A stretch of DNA of 64,000 nt, taken from the NCBI GenBank assembly GCA_023395595.1, contig JAEWYO010000036.1, forward strand, positions 1 to 64,000. The letters run 5' to 3'. The notes under the pieces were generated by a model. That model searched no databases. It saw nothing but the letters and a program-made list of their open reading frames with translations, and was not told where the DNA came from. The stretch is from Bacillota bacterium. GTDB taxonomy: Bacteria > Bacillota > Clostridia > Christensenellales > CAG-138. A program made the position numbers and the translations under genes. Within the stretch, counting starts at the first letter, position 1; each line of letters starts with the position of its first letter. Below, one piece after another: positions 33,499 to 41,064 of this stretch.

Positions 33499-34152
33499 AT
33501 GGAAAAACACACCCCCGTCTCCATTTCCAAGCAAGCGCTTCAGCGCATGCCGTATTACCTGCAGGCGCTCCGCGCCGCGCGGGACACAGGCGCCGAGATC
33601 ATCTCCGCGCCGACCGTTGCCGCGCAGCTCGGCTTAAACGAAGTGCAGGTACGCAAAGATTTTGCCGCAGTGAGCGACACCGCGGGCAAACCCAAGACCG
33701 GATTTCAAACCAACGAGCTCATCGCAGCCATCGAGCGCACCCTCGGATATGACAACTCCAACGACGCGGTGCTGGTCGGCGCGGGCAGCCTCGGTCGCGC
33801 TCTGCTCTCCTATCGCGGGTTTGAAGCGTATGGCTTGAGCATCGTCGCGGCGTTTGACGTGGACCCGAACCTCACGGGCGGAGAAATCTCCGGCAAACAG
33901 GTTCTCCCGATGGGAAAACTTTCCACCATCTGCCGCAACATGAACATCCACATCGGCATCATCACGGTGCCCGCGTCCCAGGCGCAGGCGGTGTGCGATG
34001 CGTTCGTCGAGAGCGGCGTGCTTGCGATTTGGAACTTTGCTCCCGTACACCTGAACACACCGGAAGGCATCCTCGTGCAAAACGAAAACATGGCGGCTTC
34101 CCTCGCGTTGCTCTCCAAGCATCTGTCGGAGCGTCTCGGCTCGAAAAAATAA
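33499..34152 (+). CDS. rex: Redox-sensing transcriptional repressor Rex
   Basis: Rex binds DNA when the NADH/NAD+ ratio is low and releases it on NADH binding, controlling fermentation genes. The 217-residue protein has an N-terminal winged helix (VAAQLGLNEVQVRKDFAAV near residues 40-58) and a Rossmann domain starting LVGAGSLGRAL. The ATG at 33499 is fixed by GGAGG eight bases upstream; longer in-frame starts at 33352 have none. It is followed, after a terminator, by an iron alcohol dehydrogenase, a usual Rex target. Confidence 0.95.
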   Translation: MEKHTPVSISKQALQRMPYYLQALRAARDTGAEIISAPTVAAQLGLNEVQVRKDFAAVSDTAGKPKTGFQTNELIAAIERTLGYDNSNDAVLVGAGSLGRALLSYRGFEAYGLSIVAAFDVDPNLTGGEISGKQVLPMGKLSTICRNMNIHIGIITVPASQAQAVCDAFVESGVLAIWNFAPVHLNTPEGILVQNENMAASLALLSKHLSERLGSKK

Positions 34153-34174
34153 TCTTCGGTTCACACAAACACTT

Positions 34175-34197
34175 GCGCCCTTCGGGGCGCTTTTTTT
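34175..34197 (+). terminator. Terminator of rex
   Basis: GCGCCC-TTCG-GGGCGC, a stable UUCG tetraloop hairpin, followed by seven T residues. Confidence 0.95.
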
Positions 34198-34256
34198 GCG
34201 CGCCAAAGTAATCCCGAACGAATCTTGTTTTGATTGTGTTTTTTTCGCAAACCGGG

Positions 34257-34316
34257 TTGACAGAGTCCTTATCCGGTGCTATATTATCGATTGTCGATTA
34301 TCGATATAAAATACTG
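34257..34316 (+). promoter_or_regulatory. Alcohol dehydrogenase promoter with repeated TATCGAT motif
   Basis: TTGACA (34257-34262), 17 bases, TATATT (34280-34285). Immediately after come ATCGATTGTCGAT and TATCGATAT, a candidate operator shared in position with the rex promoter. Confidence 0.62.
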
Positions 34317-34343
34317 ATAGGTACGATGGTAAGGAGATTGCAT

Positions 34344-35519
34344 ATGTCACGTTTTACACTACCCCGCGATCTGTATCACGGAAAAGGTTCTCTTGAGGCA
34401 CTCAAAACGCTCAGCGGTAAGCGGGCAATCGTCGTTGTCGGCGGCGGTTCCATGAAGCGCTTTGGTTTTCTCGACCGCGTGGAAGCTTATCTGCGCGAGG
34501 CGGGCATGGAAGTTGAGCTTTTTGAAGGCGTTGAGCCCGATCCTTCCGTAGAAACCGTCATGCGCGGCGCAGAAGCCATGCGCAAATTCCAGCCGGACTG
34601 GATCGTCTCCATCGGCGGCGGCTCGCCGATTGACGCGGCAAAGGCCATGTGGGCGTTCTATGAATACCCCGACGTGACGTTTGAATCCCTCTGCATTCCG
34701 TTTAACTTCCCGACGCTGCGCACCAAGGCGCGTTTCTGCGCGATTCCCTCCACCTCCGGCACAGCAACCGAAGTTACCGCATTCTCCGTGATCACGGACT
34801 ATGCAAAGGGCGTGAAGTACCCGCTGGCGGACTTCAATATCACGCCGGATGTTGCGATTGTTGACCCCGACCTCGCCGAAACAATGCCCAAGAAGCTCAC
34901 CGCGCATACCGGCATGGATGCGATGACCCATGCAATCGAGGCATATGTCTCCACGCTGCATTGTGACTATACCGACCCGCTTGCGCTCCATGCCATCAAG
35001 ATGGTCAGCGAATACCTGATCCCGTCCTACAATGGCGACATGTCCGCACGGGCAAGCATGCACAACGCGCAGTGCCTCGCCGGCATGGCGTTCTCCAATG
35101 CGCTGCTCGGCATCGTCCACTCCATGGCGCACAAGACCGGCGCGGCGTTCAGCGGCGGGCACATCGTCCACGGCTGCGCAAACGCCATGTATCTGCCCAA
35201 GGTGATTCAGTACAACGCCAAAGATCCGGCGGCTGCCGTGCGCTATGGCGAAATCGCGGCGCATCTCGGTCTCGCGCCCACCGCGGACGCGCTGGTCAAG
35301 CACATCCGCGCGATGAACAAGGCGCTGGATATTCCGGACAGCATCAAGGACTACGAAGGCGGCATCATCGACGAGAAAGAATTTCTCGAGAAGTTGCCCC
35401 GCGTGGCAGAGCTTGCCGTTGGCGATGCCTGCACCGGCTCCAACCCGCGCGCCATCACGCCCGCGGTCATGGAGAAGCTCTTGAAGGCCTGCTACTACGA
35501 CACCACGGTAGACTTCTAA
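34344..35519 (+). CDS. Iron-containing alcohol dehydrogenase
   Basis: A 391-residue group III (Fe-ADH) enzyme that reduces aldehydes with NAD(P)H during fermentation. The nucleotide block GGGSPIDAAKAMW (near residue 94) and metal-binding HTGMDAMTHAIEAYVS (near 195) with the later GIVHSMAHKTG and HIVHGCANA histidines are intact. The ATG at 34344 has AAGGAG eight bases upstream; an in-frame ATG at 34230 lies before the promoter. Butanol dehydrogenases and the ADH part of AdhE are the nearest families; the exact alcohol is unknown. Its promoter carries a motif shared with rex, consistent with Rex control. Confidence 0.93.
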   Translation: MSRFTLPRDLYHGKGSLEALKTLSGKRAIVVVGGGSMKRFGFLDRVEAYLREAGMEVELFEGVEPDPSVETVMRGAEAMRKFQPDWIVSIGGGSPIDAAKAMWAFYEYPDVTFESLCIPFNFPTLRTKARFCAIPSTSGTATEVTAFSVITDYAKGVKYPLADFNITPDVAIVDPDLAETMPKKLTAHTGMDAMTHAIEAYVSTLHCDYTDPLALHAIKMVSEYLIPSYNGDMSARASMHNAQCLAGMAFSNALLGIVHSMAHKTGAAFSGGHIVHGCANAMYLPKVIQYNAKDPAAAVRYGEIAAHLGLAPTADALVKHIRAMNKALDIPDSIKDYEGGIIDEKEFLEKLPRVAELAVGDACTGSNPRAITPAVMEKLLKACYYDTTVDF

Positions 35520-35645
35520 CAAACAAATTCATTCATTGGTACGTAACCAATTGTAACATCTTTCGCATCCGGGCTTTTCTGCTAGCCCTAAATGCGAAGA
35601 ACCCTAGGTCTTCCTCACCCGATCATCGCAAGGCGATGAAACATA

Positions 35646-35679
35646 CGAACGCCGTTTTCTGCGCGGCGTTCGTTTTTTT
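35646..35679 (+). terminator. Terminator of the alcohol dehydrogenase gene
   Basis: Perfect nine-base stem CGAACGCCG/CGGCGTTCG with a nine-base loop and seven T residues. Between it and the next gene (35680-35845) only AT-rich sequence and the imperfect inverted repeat near 35796-35825 are seen. Confidence 0.93.
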
Positions 35680-35845
35680 GCGCTCATCTTTGCGCGACGC
35701 TCTTCCCATTCGCTCGTTTTGCTTCTAAAAACCGCCTTCTGCATTCTTATAATTTCATCTTTGCTAAATTCCGATAATTTTTCCGGTTGCCTGAGCGGGA
35801 TACTACCTCTGGATACCCCTGCTCACACAAACAAAGGAGGCAACC

Positions 35846-36904
35846 ATGCAAACAAAAGACTATTCCATTACGCTGGACATGATGCGTACGCTGCCATTTC
35901 GCCCGTTTGAGGTGGTGGAAGGCGACACGGGTAACATTCTGCACGTCACGCTGCTCAACAACGGAGACGCGATGGATCTCTCCGGCTGCAATGTCCAGAT
36001 CGCGTTTGCGTCCAGCAGCGGCTTTGCGATGCAGGACGAGACGAGCGGCATCGTAAAAACAGCGGCAATCGGCACATTTGACGTAGCCCTGCTTCCAACC
36101 GCGTACGGCGCGGGCAATGTCAGCGCGGACGTACAAGTCTACAGCGGCGCACGCAGCGAAACCCTCGTCACCAGCACGCGCTTCGACTTCCGCTGCCGCA
36201 AGTCCCTCATCAGCGGGGATATCATCCGCGCAAACTCCGCCTATCCCCCGCTGGTTGAGGCGGCGCGCATCGCAAACGAGGCAGCGGAAGCCGCGCTTGC
36301 CGCTGCCTCGCGCATCGGTACCGACATCGGCGAACTCAATGTGCAGGCAGACTGGAACGAAGCAAACCCCGCGCAAGATGCGTTCATCCGCAACAAACCC
36401 GCAATCCCCTCTGCGCCCGCCGACGTTGGCGCAGCCCCCGCCAACCATGCGTCGCAGCACGGGCCAGGCGGCAGCGATCCTGTTCCCCCGATTCCACACG
36501 CGGCGCGGCACGCGAGCGGCGGCGCGGACGCGCTCAACCCGGGAGACATCGGCGCGGCGCGTCTCGTCGGCGGCGTGCTCGACGCCGAGCAGAGCGCAGT
36601 CATTGTGCAGGAGCAGACCGCAAGCTACACCGCAACCCCGGCCGACAACGGCAAGGATATCTGGCTCAACAGCGGTTCTGCCGTGACGCTGACGCTGCCA
36701 CCGCAGGCAAGCGCCGCATTTCCGGCCAAGACGTTTTTCTTTGTCACGCAGATGGGTAGCGGCGCGGTCACCCTCGCGGCCGGATCGGGTGTTACGCTCC
36801 GCTCAGCGGGCGGCAGGCTGAAACTTGCGGAGCAATACACCACCGTTCTTTTGCGAAAGCTGTCGGACAACGTTTGGCTCGTCACGGGGAATCTCAGCGT
36901 ATGA
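35846..36904 (+). CDS. Phage baseplate upper protein-like (BppU-type) protein
   Basis: A 352-residue protein. The N-terminal 130 residues (VVEGDTGNILHVTLLNNGDAMDLSG onward, in short form) match the BppU/DUF2479 N-terminal domain of phage baseplate or tail receptor-binding proteins. A middle segment contains the tail-fibre-type ADWNEANPAQDAFIRNKP motif and an H-x-x-x-H-rich stretch (HASQHGPGGSDP, HAARHASGGADAL) typical of phage tail fibre repeats; the C-terminus is a beta-rich surface module. GGAGG precedes the ATG. Its stop overlaps the next start (ATGA). It would sit at the tip of a phage tail, a tailocin, or an injection device. Confidence 0.82.
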   Translation: MQTKDYSITLDMMRTLPFRPFEVVEGDTGNILHVTLLNNGDAMDLSGCNVQIAFASSSGFAMQDETSGIVKTAAIGTFDVALLPTAYGAGNVSADVQVYSGARSETLVTSTRFDFRCRKSLISGDIIRANSAYPPLVEAARIANEAAEAALAAASRIGTDIGELNVQADWNEANPAQDAFIRNKPAIPSAPADVGAAPANHASQHGPGGSDPVPPIPHAARHASGGADALNPGDIGAARLVGGVLDAEQSAVIVQEQTASYTATPADNGKDIWLNSGSAVTLTLPPQASAAFPAKTFFFVTQMGSGAVTLAAGSGVTLRSAGGRLKLAEQYTTVLLRKLSDNVWLVTGNLSV

Positions 36905-37689
36905 GAGAGCTGATGATGGGCTGCGTTGCGGCGAGCATTGCCGGGTTTGGCCCGGCGGATTTCACCTTCACCGGCGCCTGCACCTGGATTCAAGACAGCT
37001 CCACCAACTGGCGGTTGAAGTTTCTCTCCAGCGGGATTTTCACGCCGAAAAAGTCGCTGGTGATCGATCTGTTTCTGGTTGGCGGCGGTGGCGGCGGCGG
37101 ATCGACCGGCAACAGTATTGCAGCAGCTGGCGGAGGCGGCGGAAGAACTGGCCAATGGCCGAATGCTGCACTCGTTGCGGGTCAATCGTATGCCGTAACG
37201 ATAGGTGCAGGCGGCGGAGCCAGCGCCAATGGCGGCACGACTAGCTTTATCGGCGGCGTTCACAACAGCGCTGTTGCTGGCGGAATGACCCCGAATCCAC
37301 GTTATGTTGGTGGCTCCGGTGGTTCCGGAGGCGGCGGCGGTGGCGGAGGAACAGGCGGTTCCAATGGTGCAAGTGGTTCTGGTGGCATTGATGGCGTTGG
37401 TGGTGCAGGGCAAGGCTACACAACCTATGAATTTGATCATACATCCTTCACGCTCTATGCCGGAGGTGGCGGTGGTGGTGCCGAAGGCAATAGCTGGGAC
37501 CCGAATTATGGCAACGGAGGCGCGGGCGGTGGTGCTCGTGGCGGCGACCACTATGGCGGCACGGGCTGGTCTGCGGCTGCAAACACGGGAGGTGGCGGCG
37601 GCGGTGGCGGAGCCAAGGGTGATTCCGGAATTGGCGGTGCAGGTGGCTCCGGCGGCTCCGGCATTCTGGCCATCCGCAACCACAGATAA
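36901..37689 (+). CDS. Glycine-rich phage tail-tip-like protein
   Basis: A 262-residue protein. After a short N-terminal beta domain (FTFTGACTWIQDS) residues 65-262 are very glycine-rich (runs such as GGGGGGGS and GGGGGGAEG), with regularly spaced hydrophobic residues, as in glycine-rich receptor-binding tips of Gram-positive and T-even-like phage tail fibres. The start at 36901 is chosen because ATGA overlaps the preceding stop. It is the middle gene of a three-gene module. Adhesin function is inferred from composition only. Confidence 0.75.
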   Translation: MRELMMGCVAASIAGFGPADFTFTGACTWIQDSSTNWRLKFLSSGIFTPKKSLVIDLFLVGGGGGGGSTGNSIAAAGGGGGRTGQWPNAALVAGQSYAVTIGAGGGASANGGTTSFIGGVHNSAVAGGMTPNPRYVGGSGGSGGGGGGGGTGGSNGASGSGGIDGVGGAGQGYTTYEFDHTSFTLYAGGGGGGAEGNSWDPNYGNGGAGGGARGGDHYGGTGWSAAANTGGGGGGGGAKGDSGIGGAGGSGGSGILAIRNHR

Positions 37690-37701
37690 GGAGGAAGCAA
37701 T

Positions 37702-37923
37702 ATGAATGAACCGAAAAACTACGCGTTGATTTCACCCGATGGCATCGTGGAGAACATCATCTGGCTCTGCGCGGCAAATCAAGCTGATTTCCCCAACGCG
37801 GTGTGCACGGAAAACCGCCCGGTCGCAATCGGAGATTGTTATACAGGCGGCGTGTTCACGCGCGCAGGCACGCCCGTTTTGACCGAGGAGGAGCAGGCAG
37901 CCGCGCTCGAAACCGCGCCCTAA
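37702..37923 (+). CDS. Small phage-tail-associated hypothetical protein
   Basis: A 73-residue protein behind a strong AAGGAGG site, 12 bases after the glycine-rich gene. The start NYALISPDGIVENIIW resembles short proteins that follow phage tail fibre genes (Y-x-x-I-x-x-x-x-G-x-V-x-N-I-I), possibly fibre assembly proteins. No enzyme motif is seen. It closes the module before the bidirectional terminator. Confidence 0.6.
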   Translation: MNEPKNYALISPDGIVENIIWLCAANQADFPNAVCTENRPVAIGDCYTGGVFTRAGTPVLTEEEQAAALETAP

Positions 37924-37951
37924 CACGATTCTTCCAACCACAGGCAGACAC

Positions 37952-37986
37952 AAAAAACCCGGGGAAGCGTACTTCTCCGGGTTCTG
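37952..37986. terminator. Bidirectional terminator between phage-tail module and permease
   Basis: AACCCGGGGAA pairs with TTCTCCGGGTT around a six-base loop. On the minus strand it is followed by six T residues, serving the permease; on the plus strand the tail is weaker (CTGTTTG). Confidence 0.9.
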
Positions 37987-38033
37987 TTTGAGTAAGGACT
38001 TTGGTTTGAATGTCTGTTGTGCGGGAAGTCGGA

Positions 38034-39425
38034 TTACTCCGCCTTCTCCTCTTCCTTCTTGCGTCCGATGGAGAGCAGAAGGTTGAGCAGAATGCCCGCG
38101 ATGGCGGCGCCCGCGATGCAGGGAACCTGAATGCCGAAGAACGGGATCATACCGCCGAACTTGTACTGTCCGCCGATGCCGATGATCATGATGACCGCGA
38201 TCACGGCGATGTTGCGCGCGTCGAACATGTCGCACTTGCGATCGATCATGATCGCGATACCCTGCGCGGCGATTGCGCCGAAGAGGAAGATTTCGATACC
38301 GCCAATGACAGCCTGCGGGATCGAGTAGATGACGTTCACAACCGGCGAGAAGAACGAGAGAATCATCGCGATGATCGCAGCCGCGATCAGAACCGCCGTG
38401 GAGAACACTTTCGTGATCGCCATGGTGCTGATGTTTTCGCCGTAGTTCGTGCCTGCCGGTCCGCCGAACAAGCTGGCGAGGATGTCGCCCAAACCGTCGC
38501 CAAAGAGGTTGGAGCCAAGACGATCGCCGATGTCATACGTTTTGCCGGTGCCCTTTTTCTTGGCAAGGTCATTGACGTAGATATCCAGCTGGAAGACATG
38601 CGCCGTGGATTCCGGAATGGTCGCGATAGCGATTGGCATAATCGCGGCGAGCGCAACCCAGTCCACTCTCGGCAGCGTGAAATGCGGAATTGCAATCACG
38701 CCCGAAATGATCTGCGTGCCTGCCATTGCGGCAGCGGGCAGTTCGCGGAACATGGATTCCTTGGTGATCAGCAGGACGATACCCGCCGTGATGCAGCCAA
38801 CGATCGGGCCGAGCAGCAGCGGAATCTGTCCCAGGAAGCCCTTGAGATAGACGGAGAAGAGAATGGTTGCAACGAGGGTCACGAGAGACACAACCCAAAC
38901 CCAATCGGTTCCGGCGATTCCTGCCGCGCCCGCAACGGGAGCCGCATCGCCAAGGGCGTTTGCCGCCAGCGTGAGGCCGATGACCATCGCGATGGGGCCG
39001 GTGACCGTCGGGGGCAGAACCTTTTCAATCGACTTGCGGCCAAAGCGGCTGACGATGATGCCGGCCACGATGGAGACAAGACCCGAAGCAATGATACCAA
39101 ACTGCACACCGGAGATAGCGGAATCCGGCAGCACTTCGCCGAACGCCACGCCGCCCGTGAGACCGATGATGGCGGAGAGGTAGGAGAAGCTTGAACCATA
39201 GTAGAGCGGGATTTTGCGCTTTGTCACCAGAATGAAGCCGATGGTGGCAAAGCCGCTGGCGAAGATTGTCGTTGCCAGATGGAAACCGGTGAGCAATGCA
39301 ACGAGGATCGTAGCCGGGAACATGACGATGATCTGCTGCAGGGCATAGAGGATCAGTTTCCAAAATGGCGGTGTTTCGTCCGGTAGGTACCCTATGGTCT
39401 TTGGTTCTTTGGGTTCCTTTGACAT
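38034..39425 (-). CDS. NCS2-family nucleobase permease (UraA/xanthine type)
   Basis: A 463-residue symporter with about 12-14 membrane segments that imports uracil, xanthine, urate or a related ring compound. The family block GGPAGTNYGENISTMAITKV near residue 315 and the preceding PESTAH segment with a conserved Glu are present. The N-terminus GYLPDETPP is typical of clostridial uracil permeases. AGGAGGT lies nine bases before the ATG. It lies 770 bases downstream of the seven-gene catabolic operon on the same strand and is the likely uptake system for its substrate. Ligand choice is not readable. Confidence 0.88.
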   Translation of the reverse strand: MSKEPKEPKTIGYLPDETPPFWKLILYALQQIIVMFPATILVALLTGFHLATTIFASGFATIGFILVTKRKIPLYYGSSFSYLSAIIGLTGGVAFGEVLPDSAISGVQFGIIASGLVSIVAGIIVSRFGRKSIEKVLPPTVTGPIAMVIGLTLAANALGDAAPVAGAAGIAGTDWVWVVSLVTLVATILFSVYLKGFLGQIPLLLGPIVGCITAGIVLLITKESMFRELPAAAMAGTQIISGVIAIPHFTLPRVDWVALAAIMPIAIATIPESTAHVFQLDIYVNDLAKKKGTGKTYDIGDRLGSNLFGDGLGDILASLFGGPAGTNYGENISTMAITKVFSTAVLIAAAIIAMILSFFSPVVNVIYSIPQAVIGGIEIFLFGAIAAQGIAIMIDRKCDMFDARNIAVIAVIMIIGIGGQYKFGGMIPFFGIQVPCIAGAAIAGILLNLLLSIGRKKEEEKAE

Positions 39426-39982
39426 GTGTGAATTACCTCCTACTCATTTTTTGTGTTGCCGGGTGTTCTATGGGTGATTCGTCTGCATGCGCGTGCCTCC
39501 GTCTGCCAGCCGATGCTGGTTTGCGCACCGGTTTGCCTCCGCTTCGTGCGGCGTTGCCATCCGGCAGCGTGTCGCATCAAGCGAGCGGCGAATCAAGGCG
39601 CAAATGGCTGCGTTCTCTCGTTCGGCTGTGTTCTGGTACGCGCGCAGCAACCGAATTCCGGTTGCGTTTGGGTCATTTGCATCATCTCCCGCTTGAGCGA
39701 TCCCATTGCCTCGCAAGGAGATCGATGCCGCCTCTTTGTTCCGTTTTTCGTTTCGTCTTTCGCGGAACATCGTGCGATCGTTATGCTTCATGAAACGATT
39801 CGCAAGTTTTTCGGCACGAAAAACAGAAACTGCGCGATTGCGGTGAAACTTGCAATCGCAGGTAGTTCACGGTGTTTATCAAGGTGCGTTTGTGCTGTTG
39901 GGCCCTGATTTTTTTATATGCGAACAATGAGCCGTTTGTTTCTTCTGGCTATATTATATGATACAGCAGTCCGAATCAAGAA
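39426..39982 (-). promoter_or_regulatory. Long structured leader and promoter of the NCS2 permease
   Basis: On the minus strand TTCTTG (39977-39982), 18 bases, TATAAT (39953-39958) gives a start about 520 bases before the permease ATG. The leader contains two perfect hairpins: GTTTTTCG-TGC-CGAAAAAC (39806-39824) and GCGATTGC/GCAATCGC (39834-39859). No known riboswitch consensus was recognised. A 107-codon minus-strand ORF (39468-39791) lacks a ribosome binding site and is not called. Confidence 0.45.
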
Positions 39983-40137
39983 CTTTTTTACGCAAATCTG
40001 TATTCGATTGTTGTGCAAGTCGCCAAAAATGAGTGAATTCGTGTCAGGTTGGTTTCGATGTGTTGTGGTTGAGCCAGTCGGTAGATGATGTGAAAACAGA
40101 AACCGTTGTGTCGGGATTGGTTGATTGGTTTCGGCCT

Positions 40138-40163
40138 GCCGGGAGCATATGGATGCCCCCGGC
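40138..40163. repeat. Inverted repeat downstream of the cyclase gene
   Basis: GCCGGGAGCA and TGCCCCCGGC pair (one GU) around six bases, 34 bases past the cyclase stop on the minus strand. It has no T tract, so it may stabilise the transcript end or be a weak terminator. The rest of 39983-40196 shows nothing else. Confidence 0.5.
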
Positions 40164-40196
40164 GAAGCCTGTTACGTTGAAATATGCGTTATCTGA

Positions 40197-40997
40197 TTAT
40201 ACACCCTCGAAACCGTCGAATGCAACGACGCGAGAGATGCAGCTTTCGCCGTCTTTGAGCTTCCACGGGAAGATGCCGATCACGCAGCGTTTGTTGGAAA
40301 GTTGCTCGATCTCGCCGCCGAGGCACTCGGCATGGATCGCCTCATACGGCTGGCAGAAGAGCTCGATGTGCATCGCCTGATAGTGATCCGGCCACGGATA
40401 GACTTCTTCAAGCGTCTTCCCGTATTTCTTTTGGAAAATCGCGTCGCACTTCTTGGCTTCCATGGGTTCCCATTCGCGAATCTTCGTGTTCATCGGGTGA
40501 TCCGCGCTGCCGCAGTCCACACCGATCCAGCTGATCTTCTTGTCGCGCACCCACTGGATGAAGTCCAGCGACGGGCCGGGATGGCGGAGCATATAGCGCC
40601 GCTCATCGGCCTTTGGGCTGTCCCAACCGTAGATGTGGTAGCCGGTGTTGATAATCAGCACGTCGCCTTCCTTGACGGTTACGCGCTTTTCAATGTCCTG
40701 CGGGGTGTAGATGCCGAAATCCTCCGCCTGATCGCTCAAATCGACCACCACGCCGGGACGGCAAAGGCGGGTCAACTCCAGAGAGGCGATGTCGCGTCCC
40801 GCAGTGTCAAAATGCAGCGGGCCGTCGAGATGGGTGCCGACGTGGTTGCTGTGCGTCAGCAGCTGTCCGTTTGCGCCGTTTGGCGTGAGACGCTTGAAAA
40901 ACTTCATCGTCAGCGGCTCATACGTCGGCCATGCGGGCGTGTTGATGCCAATCGGAATCGTGAGGTCATACATCTTGATATCAGACCATTTGCTCAT
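40197..40997 (-). CDS. Cyclase-family metal-dependent hydrolase
   Basis: A 266-residue member of the cyclase/kynurenine formamidase superfamily. The metal motif HVGTHLDGPLHF (near residues 52-63) has the family pattern HxGTHxDxPxH, and the DVLIINTGYH and VGVDCGSADHP-like blocks (IGVDCGSADHP) follow. Known members open cyclic or formyl amides (isatin hydrolase, kynurenine formamidase, other ring-opening hydrolases). AGGAGG precedes the ATG. It is the last gene of the catabolic operon, 67 bases after the DUF1116 gene, so ring opening or deformylation in that pathway is likely; the substrate is unknown. Confidence 0.85.
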   Translation of the reverse strand: MSKWSDIKMYDLTIPIGINTPAWPTYEPLTMKFFKRLTPNGANGQLLTHSNHVGTHLDGPLHFDTAGRDIASLELTRLCRPGVVVDLSDQAEDFGIYTPQDIEKRVTVKEGDVLIINTGYHIYGWDSPKADERRYMLRHPGPSLDFIQWVRDKKISWIGVDCGSADHPMNTKIREWEPMEAKKCDAIFQKKYGKTLEEVYPWPDHYQAMHIELFCQPYEAIHAECLGGEIEQLSNKRCVIGIFPWKLKDGESCISRVVAFDGFEGV

Positions 40998-41064
40998 TGT
41001 GTTTGCCTCCTAAACTTATTTTCGTGTATCTGTTCTCGTTTTCACAAACGAAGTTGTGCGTTTG

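Noticed and set aside
35846..37923. An intact prophage
   Set aside because: Only three tail-like genes are present; integrase, capsid, portal, tail tape, lysis and attachment sites were not found.
38010..39194. A 394-codon plus-strand ORF opposite the permease
   Set aside because: It is antisense to a clear NCS2 permease, highly charged and without family features; it is a shadow of GC-rich coding sequence.
39468..39791. A 107-codon minus-strand ORF in the permease leader
   Set aside because: It has no ribosome binding site and a shadow-like composition (many Arg, Ala and Asn), so it was not called as a gene.
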